A DNA stretch of 64,000 nucleotides, from the NCBI RefSeq assembly GCF_004004515.1, contig NZ_RXOL01000003.1, positions 310,001-374,000 on the forward strand. Direction: 5' to 3'. The notes under the pieces were generated by a model, which ran no database searches, was not told where the DNA came from, and worked only from the letters and a program-made list of their open reading frames with translations. The DNA comes from Croceicoccus ponticola (GTDB lineage: Bacteria; Pseudomonadota; Alphaproteobacteria; Sphingomonadales; Sphingomonadaceae). Position numbers and translations under genes: made by a program. Positions 25,819 to 34,634 of this stretch are shown here, piece after piece (the first letter of the stretch is position 1; every line of letters begins with the position of its first letter).

Positions 25819-28800
25819 GCCGGCTCCTTCCCGTCCGCTTCGATTTCGGCAGACGCGCCCACCGGATGCGGCTGCCCCCTGCCAAGCTTCCGCCGGACCA
25901 GCAGGTAAAGGACCGGGATGACGAAGATGCCGATGGCCGTTGCCGCGATCATCCCGCCCATCACGCCCGTGCCCACCGCGATCCGGCTGGCTGCGCCGGC
26001 GCCGCTCGCGAACACCAGCGGAATCATGCCCATCGTAAAGGCGAGCGAGGTCATGATGATCGGCCGGAGCCGCAATCGCGCAGCGGATTTGACCGCGTCG
26101 ATGCGCCGTTTTCCGGTCGCCTCTTCCTCTATCGCGAATTCCACGATCAGGATCGCGTTTTTGGCTGCAAGCCCGATAATCGTGATGAGCCCGACGTTGA
26201 AATAGACGTCCGCCGAAAGGCCACGCAGCAAAGAGGCGATCACCGCGCCCAGCACGCCCATCGGAACGATCAGCAAAACCGCCAGCGGCACCGACCAGCT
26301 TTCGTAAAGCGCGGCCAGCAGCAGAAACACGACGACCACGGACAGCCCCAGCAACATGCCGATCTGTCCGCCGGCCTGCTTTTCCTCGTACGAAACGCCG
26401 GTCCATTCGAACCCGATGCCCGCGGGAAGCTGCGCAGCGAGGTTTTCCATTTCAGCGAGCGCGGCACCGGACGATTCGCCGGGGGCGGCCATTCCCGAAA
26501 GTGTCATCGCGGGATAGCCGTTGTAGCGCGAAAGACTGACCGGTGCAGCCGACCATTTGACGGTCGCGAACGCTCCGAACGGAACGGGCGTTCCTTCTGC
26601 ATTCGGAATACGCAAGGCCAGCACGTCTTCGGGCGTCATGCGTTCGGATGCGTCGGCCTGGACCAGAACGCGCAGGACGCGGCCCTGATAGTTGAAATCG
26701 TCGGCATAAGACGAACCGAACTGGATCGACAGGGCGCTGTTCACATCCGTCATGGACAGGCCCAGCGCCTGAGCCTGTACCCGGTTGATGTCGACGTCGA
26801 GCGTGGGGCTGTCGCCCTGTTCTTCCGGCCTGAGGTTCGCGACCACAGTGCTTTGCGACGCCATGCCCAGCAACTGGTCGCGCGCGTGGATCAGCGCTTC
26901 GCGGCCAAGTCCGGCGCGGTCCTCCAGTTTCATGGTAAAACCGCTCGCCTGGCCCAGCGATTGGATCGGCGGCGGTTGGATGGCAAAGGCGATGCTGTTG
27001 TCGATCGAAGCGAACGCCTCGTTCGCACTGGCCAGCATGGCCTCAGCACTGTTTTCGCTGCCGGTTCTTTCGCTCCAGTCCTTGAAGGTCGTGAAGATCA
27101 TCGCGTTGCTCTGACCTTGGCCAAAGAAGCTGCGACCGCGCACGACCACCATGTTTTCGACTTCGTCCCGCGACTGCCAGAAAGCCTTTATAGGTACGAT
27201 GGATTCCTCCAGCCGTTCGGTCGTGGCGCCCGGAGGAGCCTGCACGACGCTGATGAGGTAGCCCTGATCCTCGTCAGGCAGAAACGCGGTGGGAAGCCGC
27301 AGGAACAGCAAGCCGGTCACCACCGACAAGGCGACGAAGACGGCAAAGGCGCGCATGGGCCGCGCCAGGATGCGATCGTTGGAACGCCCGTACTTGCCGG
27401 TCATGTTGCCGAACCAGTGGTTGAAGCGCCCGAAAAATCGCGTGGTGTGCCAGCGCCCCTGCGCCAGCCTGTCGCGCCAGCCGGAGCCCTTGGGCAAGGT
27501 TGCATCCGCATCCCTTGCCTCATGGTCATCCGGCTTCAGGAACGTCGCGCACAGAGCCGGGGTGAGCGAGAGGGCAAGCACGGCGGAGAAGAAGATCGAG
27601 ACCGCCAGAGTGACTGAAAACTGACGATAGATGCCGCCGGTCGACCCCGGAAAGAACGCCATCGGCAAGAACACCGCGATCAGGACCAGCGTGATGCCGA
27701 CGATGGCACCGGTGATCTGGTCCATCGCCTTGCGCGTTGCTTCAAGCGGGCCGAGCCCTTCTTCGCGCATGATGCGTTCGACGTTTTCGATCACCACGAT
27801 GGCGTCGTCGACAAGGATGCCGATCGCCAGAACCATGCCGAACAGCGACAGCACGTTGATGGAAAACCCGAACATCCACAGGCCTAGGCATGCGCCTGCC
27901 AGCGCGATCGGAACCACCAACGCCGGGATGAGCGTCGCGCGCCAGTTTTGCAGAAAAAGGTACATAACGAGGAAGACGAGTATCATCGCCTCGATCAGGG
28001 TCTTGATCACTTCATCAATCGATGCCTGCACGAACGGCGTGGTGTCATAAGGGATCGACCAGACCACGTCTTGCGGCAGGCTTTGGCCAATCTCGGCAAG
28101 GCGGGCCTTCACACCAGCCGCCGTGTCGAGCGCATTCGCCCCGGTCGCCAGCTGAATGGCCATGCCGGCCATTGGCTGACCGTTGCGCTCGGTAGAAACC
28201 GAATAGTTCTGCGCGCCGAGTTCTACTCGGGCGACATCGGCCAGACGGACAACCGCACCGCCCGAAGTCGCGCGCAGGATGACGTTTTCGAATTCCGCTG
28301 CCGTTTGGAAACGGCCCTGACTGGATATCGCGGCGGTGATCTGCTGCCCGTCGATAAGGGGCAGTTCGCCGATCGCCCCGCTTGCGGTCTGCGCGTTTTG
28401 TTCGCGGATCGCGGCAACGACGGCGGTGGGCGACAGGCCGTATGATGCCAGCGCCTGGGGATCGAGCCAGATGCGCATGGCATATTGCGAGCCGAACAGC
28501 TGCACGTCACCGACTCCGGGAACCCGGCGCAATTCGTCGACGACCTGGACCGACGCGATGTTGCCAAGGTCGGTGGTGGACAGGCTGCCGCTTTCCGAAG
28601 TCAGCGCAACGATCATCAGGAAACCGTTTGAGGCCTGCCGAACGGTGATCCCCTGCTGTCGCACCGCGTCGGGCAGTCGCGCCTCGACCGTGCTTAACCG
28701 GTTCTGGACTTCGGTCTGGGCGATGTCGATGTCGGTCCCGGATTCGAAGGTCAGGGTGATGCTCGCAGTGCCGTTGGATAGGCTGGATGAGGCCATGTAG

Positions 28801-29027
28801 AGGAACCCCTCCACCCCGTTCAGTTCCTGCTCGATCACTTGCGTGACGTTGCTTTCCAGCGTTTCGGCATCGGCGCCGGGATAGGCCACGCTGATGGTCA
28901 GCGACGGCGGTGCGACCTGCGGATATTGTTCGATGGGCAGTGAGCGCAGGGCAATGATGCCCGCCAGCAGGATACCGAGTGACAGGACCCATGCGAAAAT
29001 GGGTCGATCGATGAAGAAACGGGCCAT
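25815..29027 (-). CDS. RND multidrug efflux permease, AcrB/HAE1 family
   Basis: A 1070-residue inner-membrane pump starting MARFFIDRPIFAWVLSLGIL, the standard HAE1 opening. It has two halves with six membrane helices each, proton-relay aspartates in GILVDDAIVVIENVERIM, and a conserved GLAAKNAILIVEFA near the end. Full length and no frame breaks. It expels hydrophobic drugs, solvents or metabolites across both membranes using the proton gradient. It is the middle gene of a three-gene operon (adaptor, pump, channel) on one strand. The substrate is not readable; RND pumps in such degraders often export aromatic compounds. Confidence 0.95.
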   Translation of the reverse strand: MARFFIDRPIFAWVLSLGILLAGIIALRSLPIEQYPQVAPPSLTISVAYPGADAETLESNVTQVIEQELNGVEGFLYMASSSLSNGTASITLTFESGTDIDIAQTEVQNRLSTVEARLPDAVRQQGITVRQASNGFLMIVALTSESGSLSTTDLGNIASVQVVDELRRVPGVGDVQLFGSQYAMRIWLDPQALASYGLSPTAVVAAIREQNAQTASGAIGELPLIDGQQITAAISSQGRFQTAAEFENVILRATSGGAVVRLADVARVELGAQNYSVSTERNGQPMAGMAIQLATGANALDTAAGVKARLAEIGQSLPQDVVWSIPYDTTPFVQASIDEVIKTLIEAMILVFLVMYLFLQNWRATLIPALVVPIALAGACLGLWMFGFSINVLSLFGMVLAIGILVDDAIVVIENVERIMREEGLGPLEATRKAMDQITGAIVGITLVLIAVFLPMAFFPGSTGGIYRQFSVTLAVSIFFSAVLALSLTPALCATFLKPDDHEARDADATLPKGSGWRDRLAQGRWHTTRFFGRFNHWFGNMTGKYGRSNDRILARPMRAFAVFVALSVVTGLLFLRLPTAFLPDEDQGYLISVVQAPPGATTERLEESIVPIKAFWQSRDEVENMVVVRGRSFFGQGQSNAMIFTTFKDWSERTGSENSAEAMLASANEAFASIDNSIAFAIQPPPIQSLGQASGFTMKLEDRAGLGREALIHARDQLLGMASQSTVVANLRPEEQGDSPTLDVDINRVQAQALGLSMTDVNSALSIQFGSSYADDFNYQGRVLRVLVQADASERMTPEDVLALRIPNAEGTPVPFGAFATVKWSAAPVSLSRYNGYPAMTLSGMAAPGESSGAALAEMENLAAQLPAGIGFEWTGVSYEEKQAGGQIGMLLGLSVVVVFLLLAALYESWSVPLAVLLIVPMGVLGAVIASLLRGLSADVYFNVGLITIIGLAAKNAILIVEFAIEEEATGKRRIDAVKSAARLRLRPIIMTSLAFTMGMIPLVFASGAGAASRIAVGTGVMGGMIAATAIGIFVIPVLYLLVRRKLGRGQPHPVGASAEIEADGKEPA

Positions 29028-29030
29028 GGC

Positions 29031-30191
29031 CTACTTCGCTCCGGCGGCTTGCTTCGCGCCAACTTTGGCTGCGTTGCGCCCGGTCGGAACCGGGGTCGCC
29101 ATGACCGGCGCGCCGGGCCGGATTTTTTGAAGATTGTTTACGATCACGCGATCGCCCGGCTTCAGACCGCTTTTCACGATCCACTGTCCTGCGACCATCG
29201 TGCCCAGTTCCACCTTGCGCATAGCGGCCTGACCCTTGGCGTCGACGATATAGACCGAACCGCCGGACTGGCCGAGCATCACGGCCCGCTGCGGCACGGC
29301 GATCCCGCCCGCGGCAAGCCCGGCATAGATGCGCGCCTTGACGAATTCGCCAGGGAGCAACCTGCCGTTGGAATTGGGAAATTCGGCGCGGATTTCGATC
29401 GTTCCCGTGCTTTCGTCCACCGTCAGCGCCAGAAAGTCGATGTAGCCGGGCACCGCATATTCTTCGCCATCGGCCAGGATCAGGCGGACCTCGATCCGGT
29501 CCGGATTTTCCAGTTCGATGACGCCGGAACCGATCTGGTCACGGATGGCGAGCAGCTCGCTGGCCGATTGGGCGAACGTGACGTAGACCGACTCGGTCTG
29601 TTCGATTCGGGTCAGCAGCGTACCTTCCGTCTGGCTGACCAGCGCACCTTCGGTGACTTCTGCCCGCCCGGCCCTGCCGCCGATTGGGGCGCGAACCGTG
29701 GTGTAGCCAAGCTGGAGCGAAGCGGCATCGAGCTGGGCGCGGATTTCCGCCACACCGGCGTCGGACTGCCGCGATGCCGCAACGGCTGCGTCGAATTCCT
29801 GTTTGCTGATCGCGTTTTCGGCGACGAGCGGGCGGTACCGATCGACCACTGCCCGGGCATTTGCGGCGGTTGCGCGGGCACGCTGAAGGCTGGCCTGCGT
29901 CTGCGCATAGCTGGCGCGCAGTTCGCGCGGGTCGATGCGGAAAAGCGGCTGTCCGGCCCTGACGAAAGTGCCTTCTTCATAGAGCAGCCGCTGCACGATC
30001 CCGGTAACGCGGGCGCGCACTTCGGCTGTCCGGACCGGTTCGACCCGGCCGGGCAGTTCGACTACGTTAGGCAGGCTTGCCGCTTTTACCGTATAAGTCT
30101 TGACCGGAACGGCCGCAGGCGCGGCAACGTCATCAGCCGCAGAACATGCGGTCAGCAACAGGGCAAGAGTGCCTGCCAGTATGGCTTTCAT
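29031..30191 (-). CDS. RND efflux periplasmic adaptor, HlyD/AcrA family
   Basis: A 386-residue lipoprotein (LLLTACSAADD, lipobox cysteine at 16) with lipoyl halves (VELPGRVEPVRTAEVRARV and TTVRAPIGGRAGRAEVTEG) around an alpha-helical hairpin, then beta-barrel and membrane-proximal domains. It bridges the pump and the outer-membrane channel. First gene of the operon, three bases before the pump start. Its promoter region faces a divergent TetR gene and holds an 18-bp palindrome. Confidence 0.93.
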   Translation of the reverse strand: MKAILAGTLALLLTACSAADDVAAPAAVPVKTYTVKAASLPNVVELPGRVEPVRTAEVRARVTGIVQRLLYEEGTFVRAGQPLFRIDPRELRASYAQTQASLQRARATAANARAVVDRYRPLVAENAISKQEFDAAVAASRQSDAGVAEIRAQLDAASLQLGYTTVRAPIGGRAGRAEVTEGALVSQTEGTLLTRIEQTESVYVTFAQSASELLAIRDQIGSGVIELENPDRIEVRLILADGEEYAVPGYIDFLALTVDESTGTIEIRAEFPNSNGRLLPGEFVKARIYAGLAAGGIAVPQRAVMLGQSGGSVYIVDAKGQAAMRKVELGTMVAGQWIVKSGLKPGDRVIVNNLQKIRPGAPVMATPVPTGRNAAKVGAKQAAGAK

Positions 30192-30228
30192 GAAAAAGGG
30201 CTTTCCAAGCGATTGTGCAAGTGCGAAG

Positions 30229-30246
30229 GTGTAATAGACATTACAC
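30229..30246. promoter_or_regulatory. TetR operator for the RND efflux operon
   Basis: GTGTAAT-AGAC-ATTACAC is a perfect inverted repeat (7-bp arms, 4-base spacer) midway between the divergent adaptor and TetR genes. This is the usual form and place of an AcrR/TtgR-type operator controlling both promoters. Confidence 0.72.
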
Positions 30247-30284
30247 AGGTGGTGAGCAAGGGCTTGGAGGATGGATTTTGAGAA

Positions 30285-30899
30285 ATGGTCGTAAGACAGG
30301 AATGTGACAGGCTGGACCGCCGGCGCGAGGCTATCCTTTCCGCGGCAAGAGTGCTTTTTGTTTCAAAGGGTTTCGAGCAGACGACGCTGGGTGACGTGGT
30401 CGAACGCGCGGGCGGTTCGCTTGCGACCGTATACAAGCTTTTCGACAACAAGGAGGGACTGCTGGAGGCGGTCGTCTTCGACCGTATCGTTTCAGGAGAG
30501 GAAATGATTCGCCGTATCGTGGACGAAGAGCGTGATCCGGCGATGGCCCTGACGCGTATAGCCAAAGAGTTGCAACGAACCCTGCTCGACCCCGACGAAA
30601 TCGCACTGGTGCGCGTGGTCATCGCGCACAGCATCCGCAACGAGATGTTTGCCGAACGATTCTTTTCGTCCACAGCCCGTTGCTCGCGCCTCGCACTGCA
30701 AGAAGCTTTCGAACGTTGGGCGGGACAAGGCGTAAAGCTGGCCGGTGAACCGCGCGACCTTGCCGACCTGTTCATCGGCATGATCGTCAGCGATATGCAG
30801 ACCCAGGCGATCAGCCATGGGTTCGATGGCACGCCGACTTGCGATACGATCGCTTTCCGCCTGCAATTTTTCCTGCGCGGCGCCGGCCTGGCTAACTGA
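30285..30899 (+). CDS. TetR/AcrR family repressor of the efflux operon
   Basis: A 204-residue regulator: helix-turn-helix at about residues 10-55 (AILSAARVLFVSKGFEQTTLGDVVERAGGSLATVYKLFDNKEGLL) and a C-terminal helical domain of the TetR_C type. A GGAGG lies about fifteen bases before the ATG. Its divergence from the complete RND operon and the palindrome between them make it the likely local repressor, released by pump substrates. Confidence 0.87.
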   Translation: MVVRQECDRLDRRREAILSAARVLFVSKGFEQTTLGDVVERAGGSLATVYKLFDNKEGLLEAVVFDRIVSGEEMIRRIVDEERDPAMALTRIAKELQRTLLDPDEIALVRVVIAHSIRNEMFAERFFSSTARCSRLALQEAFERWAGQGVKLAGEPRDLADLFIGMIVSDMQTQAISHGFDGTPTCDTIAFRLQFFLRGAGLAN

Positions 30900-30913
30900 G
30901 CCTATATCGAACA

Positions 30914-30932
30914 GCCGGGCAACGTGCCCGGC
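30914..30932. terminator. Convergent hairpin between TetR and oxidoreductase genes
   Basis: GCCGGGCA-ACG-TGCCCGGC is an 8-bp perfect stem with a triloop in the 39-base gap between converging genes. It probably serves as a bidirectional terminator, though no U-tract is seen. Confidence 0.55.
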
Positions 30933-30938
30933 CCCGCG

Positions 30939-31973
30939 TCAATCGGCTCTTTCGGGAAGGTCCATTTCCAGCACCGACTTGCCCACCGTCCTGCCGCTCA
31001 TCAATTCGCAGAAAAGCCTGGGGGCATTGGCGATGCCGACCATTTTGTTCTCGCGATAGTTCAGCCAGCCCGACCGCAACCCGTCGATGTTGGTTTCCAG
31101 CGCGGCGTCCAGATGTTCGCCATAGCTGTAGAGCAGGAACCCTTTCAGCTCGAGTTCGCGGGTCACGATCTGCCAAGCATTGTACAACGGCGGCGGATCG
31201 TCCGCACGGTTGTATCCCGCGATCATCCCGCAACAGACGATGCGGCCGAACGTGTTCATGTTGTTGAACATCGCGTCCAGCGTCGGCCCGCCGACGTTGT
31301 CGTAGTAGATGTCGACGCCTTCGGGACAAGCCTCGCGGATCGCGGCGTCGAGATCGTCCGTCGACTTGTAGTCGATCACCGCGTCATAACCCATTTCGTC
31401 GAGCGCGATGCGGCACTTTTCCGGGCCGCCCGCTATGCCCACGACGCGGCATCCCTTGTGCTTGGCATATTGCGCACCGATGTGGCCGACCGCGCCGACC
31501 GCGGCGCTCATCACCACGGTTTCGCCGGGCTTCATCCGTCCGATGACGTCGAGCCCGACGATGGGCGTCTGCCCCGATCCGCCCAGCACGCCGACGTAAT
31601 AGGTCAAAGGCATGTCCGCGGCGATATCCAGCTTCGTCAGCAGGACCGTGTCGGCGTTGACGATGGTGTAATCTTCCCACCCCATCAGGCCGCGCACGAA
31701 ATCGCCGGGGTCGTATCCTTCGAGGTTTGATTTAACGACCTGCCCCATCGACAGCGCCATCAGCGTGCCGCCGATCGGAATGGGTTCGAAATAATTCTTG
31801 TCGTTATCGTCCAGCCAGCCGCGGATCGCGGGTTCCATGGAAATGGCCCGCACGCGCACCAGCATCTCGCCCGGCCCCGGCTCTGCTGCCTCGCCCGTTT
31901 CGATGCGGAAATTGTCTTCCTTCGGATTGCCATCGGGCCGGCTGGCTAGCACGACTTTGCGATTCTGGAGCAC
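30939..31973 (-). CDS. NADP-dependent medium-chain oxidoreductase (leukotriene B4 12-hydroxydehydrogenase-like)
   Basis: A 344-residue zinc-free MDR protein of the NADP-dependent alkenal double-bond reductase group. Marks are AISMEPAIRGWLDD near the N-terminus, YYVGVLGGSGQTPIVGL, a Rossmann motif SAAVGAVGHIGAQYAKHKG, VDIYYDNVGG and a C-terminal SYGEHLDAALE region. It reduces activated carbon-carbon double bonds of enals or enones using NADPH. I prefer the GTG (LQNRKVVLAS) just after GGGAGAG; an in-frame ATG six codons upstream is the alternative. Convergent with the TetR gene. Confidence 0.85.
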   Translation of the reverse strand: MLQNRKVVLASRPDGNPKEDNFRIETGEAAEPGPGEMLVRVRAISMEPAIRGWLDDNDKNYFEPIPIGGTLMALSMGQVVKSNLEGYDPGDFVRGLMGWEDYTIVNADTVLLTKLDIAADMPLTYYVGVLGGSGQTPIVGLDVIGRMKPGETVVMSAAVGAVGHIGAQYAKHKGCRVVGIAGGPEKCRIALDEMGYDAVIDYKSTDDLDAAIREACPEGVDIYYDNVGGPTLDAMFNNMNTFGRIVCCGMIAGYNRADDPPPLYNAWQIVTRELELKGFLLYSYGEHLDAALETNIDGLRSGWLNYRENKMVGIANAPRLFCELMSGRTVGKSVLEMDLPERAD

Positions 31974-32069
31974 GGTGCTCTCCCTTGTCATCTTTTTCAG
32001 GCCAATCAATCGACGAAGCCCGGCGCCGTTCAAACTCTCTTATCTGGCAGGTAGTGCGCAGTCCGTGCG

Positions 32070-33569
32070 TCAGATCATCGGTTTTGCTGTAAATGGCCGC
32101 ATTCCGGGCACGCAGCGCGGCAGCTTGCGTGCAACCTTTGCCTGGCCGGGCCCGATTTCGTACAAGAAATAGGCCTTCCCGTCATAACCTGCGGGCACGG
32201 ATCCGATCCGTACGATCTCGGGCCTCGATCGGAGGCGGAGGTTGCTCAACAAATAAAACCGCCCGTCGCGGCGCGCCCTTGCCTCCAGCCAGCCGACCAA
32301 TTCTTCGACCGTCGCAAAGCGTTCCTGCTGGTTCCAGCGGATCAGGTCCTGCATGCAGTCGGCCCGGGTCCGTTCGAACAGGATGCCAGTCATCGCCGAA
32401 ACGCCCTGTCCATGCTGGGTGGGCAATGCGGCCCAGTGTTCGTCGCGCAATCCAAGATCGCCGATCAGCCTTGCGGTTTCGGGCGCGGTATCGAACGGCC
32501 GCGCAAGGTTGTTGCCCGCCGTCGCCAGTCCGGCGACCGCAATCAGCACCAGCCAGAAGGAAAAGAGAGAGTGCAGCCTTCCGCCTTGGACAAGAGCTCT
32601 CCACACCAGCGCGATCAACAGCACGGCGGCGAGCATCATGTGCCGGTTCTGCAAAGGGTAGAGGAAGAAAAAGAAGGCGAGCATCGAAGCGAGGAACGCG
32701 GTCATGGCGACCCGGTCTGCGGGTCGACCCCGCGTCTGGACCCACACGATGAGCAGAAACGGAGCCCACAGCGTCCAGCTCGCAACGGTCGGCAAAGGCA
32801 TGTCCCACATGGGCCGATCGATCCCCTGCACGGGGAAAAACAGGATCGAGACCCGAGCCAGCCAAGCCTCCACGCTACTGAAATCGTGGTTCGATGGCGG
32901 ATAGATCGGCACGACATCGGGCGCGGGCAGGACCGTCCATGCCGACACCAGCCCCAGCAGTACCCAGAACGCCAGCCCCGGCCACCAGACCGACCGTTCT
33001 TGCCAGCGGAACCAGACGAAGATTACAGAGATAACGCCGAACAGAAAATCTGTGAACGGCAACATCGCGATCAGGAACCAGACCAGCCGCCGCCGATCCC
33101 AGAACGCGACAATCGCGAAGATCAACATGACGCCCAGCGTATAGCCGCGCGAGATGGTGTTGAATTCGAACAGGACGAATTCAGACAAGGCGATCAACAA
33201 CCGCGCCCAGCGTGGAAACGGGCTTTCGAACAGGATCAGGTATTGCGTGACGAACCCAAGCAGCAGGGCTGCTGCCGGCAATGCCGCATAAGGGCCCAAA
33301 ACTTCACTCAATCCCCGCAGCAACAGGTACCAGAGCGGCGGATGTCCTTCATAAGACAGGTTTTCCAGCAAAGCACCGACATCGGGCGACTGCACTGCGA
33401 TCTGCAACGCCTGCCATTCGTCGACGAATGGCCGGTGGGTCAGGGCAAGCCATGCCTGCAACGCGAATACCAGCGCTGCGACGACTGGCCAAGCGAAGCG
33501 CGAAGCCAACAGCCTCGCCAGTCCGGTCGCGGCCAGAAATGCGTCCCGGTTTCGCCACAGGCGCGCCAC
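32070..33569 (-). CDS. Polytopic membrane protein, possible GT-C-type glycosyltransferase
   Basis: About 499 residues with roughly nine or ten membrane segments in the first 330, then a soluble domain of about 150. The first loop has FVDEWQALQ, an acidic DE pair where GT-C enzymes carry their catalytic aspartate, then NLSYEGHPPLWYLLLRG, which resembles the GHPP/Y-P element after it. This suggests transfer of a sugar from a lipid carrier, but no family assignment is certain. The start is unclear: the GTG chosen has a GGACGG behind it, and an in-frame ATG lies 34 codons upstream. Divergent from the Ku gene. Confidence 0.6.
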   Translation of the reverse strand: MARLWRNRDAFLAATGLARLLASRFAWPVVAALVFALQAWLALTHRPFVDEWQALQIAVQSPDVGALLENLSYEGHPPLWYLLLRGLSEVLGPYAALPAAALLLGFVTQYLILFESPFPRWARLLIALSEFVLFEFNTISRGYTLGVMLIFAIVAFWDRRRLVWFLIAMLPFTDFLFGVISVIFVWFRWQERSVWWPGLAFWVLLGLVSAWTVLPAPDVVPIYPPSNHDFSSVEAWLARVSILFFPVQGIDRPMWDMPLPTVASWTLWAPFLLIVWVQTRGRPADRVAMTAFLASMLAFFFFLYPLQNRHMMLAAVLLIALVWRALVQGGRLHSLFSFWLVLIAVAGLATAGNNLARPFDTAPETARLIGDLGLRDEHWAALPTQHGQGVSAMTGILFERTRADCMQDLIRWNQQERFATVEELVGWLEARARRDGRFYLLSNLRLRSRPEIVRIGSVPAGYDGKAYFLYEIGPGQAKVARKLPRCVPGMRPFTAKPMI

Positions 33570-33794
33570 ATGACCGTCCGACGAAGCAGAGCGGTTCGCA
33601 GGCAGGCGTCGATCCGATGGCGGCGGTATATTCAAACACGAACCCGAGAGACGAAGGACCGCTGAACCCATACGACACGCTAACGGCCCGCGATAGCGGC
33701 GCGCGGCGCTTTTCCCGATCCTGCCGCTTGCGCACATGGGTCCGCGATGAAACAATTGTCCTGCTCGAACGCTTGTGCAGCAACAAGGAGTGCG

Positions 33795-34634
33795 ATGATG
33801 GCGGCAAGGGCATACTGGCAGGGGCAGATCAGGCTCGCGCTCGTTTCGATTCCGGTCGAAATCTATGCGGCCACGAAATCGGGCGCGCGGATCAGTTTCA
33901 ACCAGATTCACGAGCCGTCGGGCAAACGCATCGCTTATGAAAAGGTGGTGCCCGGAATCGGCCCGGTCGATCGCGACGAGATCATCCGCGGGTACGAGGT
34001 GTCCAAAGGCAACTATGTCCTGTTGGAGGACGAGGAAATCGAGGCGGTCAAGGTCGAGAGCAAGCGCACGTTGGAACTCGTGCAGTTCGTCGATGCGTGC
34101 GAAATCGACCCGCTTTATTTCGAAAAGCCTTATTACGTCGCGCCGCAGGACGACCTGGCCGAAGAAGCCTTCGTCGTTTTGCGAGAAGCATTGCGCAAGG
34201 CGAAGAAGGTCGCGCTGGGCCAGCTTTCGGTGCAGGGGCAGGAAAAGCTGGTCGCGATCAAGCCGTGCGGCAAGGGGCTCTTGCTCGAAACGCTGCGCTA
34301 CGAAGACGAGGTTCGAGGGGGGCAGGAGTTCTTCGACGGGATCGAGGATGCGAAACCGAAAAAGGAACTGCTCGACCTTGCCACCGCGCTGATCGACCAG
34401 AAAACCGCCCCGTTCGATCCGGGCGAATTCCACGATCGCTATTCCGACGCGCTGAGAAAGCTGATCGCCAGGAAAGCGAAATCTAAAACCGGCAAGGCGA
34501 TCATCGAGGATGCGGGCGACACCGCCGACAAGGGATCGAACGTCATCGACCTGATGGCCGCGCTCAAGCAATCGGTCGGGCAGGACAAGCCGCCCGCGAA
34601 GAAATCGGTGACCCGCAAGCGCAAGTCCGCCTGA
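33795..34634 (+). CDS. ku: Ku homodimer DNA end-binding protein
   Basis: A 279-residue bacterial Ku. The beta-barrel core begins at AYWQGQIRLALVSIPVEIYAAT and continues through KRIAYEKVVPGIGPVDRDEIIRGYE and the bridge region, and a Lys-rich tail (PPAKKSVTRKRKSA) probably contacts DNA and LigD. It threads onto double-strand ends and recruits LigD for non-homologous end joining. The ATG follows AAGGAG by four bases. Its stop shares one base with the ligD start, so the two are translationally coupled. Confidence 0.93.
   Translation: MMAARAYWQGQIRLALVSIPVEIYAATKSGARISFNQIHEPSGKRIAYEKVVPGIGPVDRDEIIRGYEVSKGNYVLLEDEEIEAVKVESKRTLELVQFVDACEIDPLYFEKPYYVAPQDDLAEEAFVVLREALRKAKKVALGQLSVQGQEKLVAIKPCGKGLLLETLRYEDEVRGGQEFFDGIEDAKPKKELLDLATALIDQKTAPFDPGEFHDRYSDALRKLIARKAKSKTGKAIIEDAGDTADKGSNVIDLMAALKQSVGQDKPPAKKSVTRKRKSA

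Noticed and set aside
25866-27617. 583-residue plus-strand open frame
   Set aside because: It is antisense to the RND permease, and its charged, low-complexity content has no family signature.
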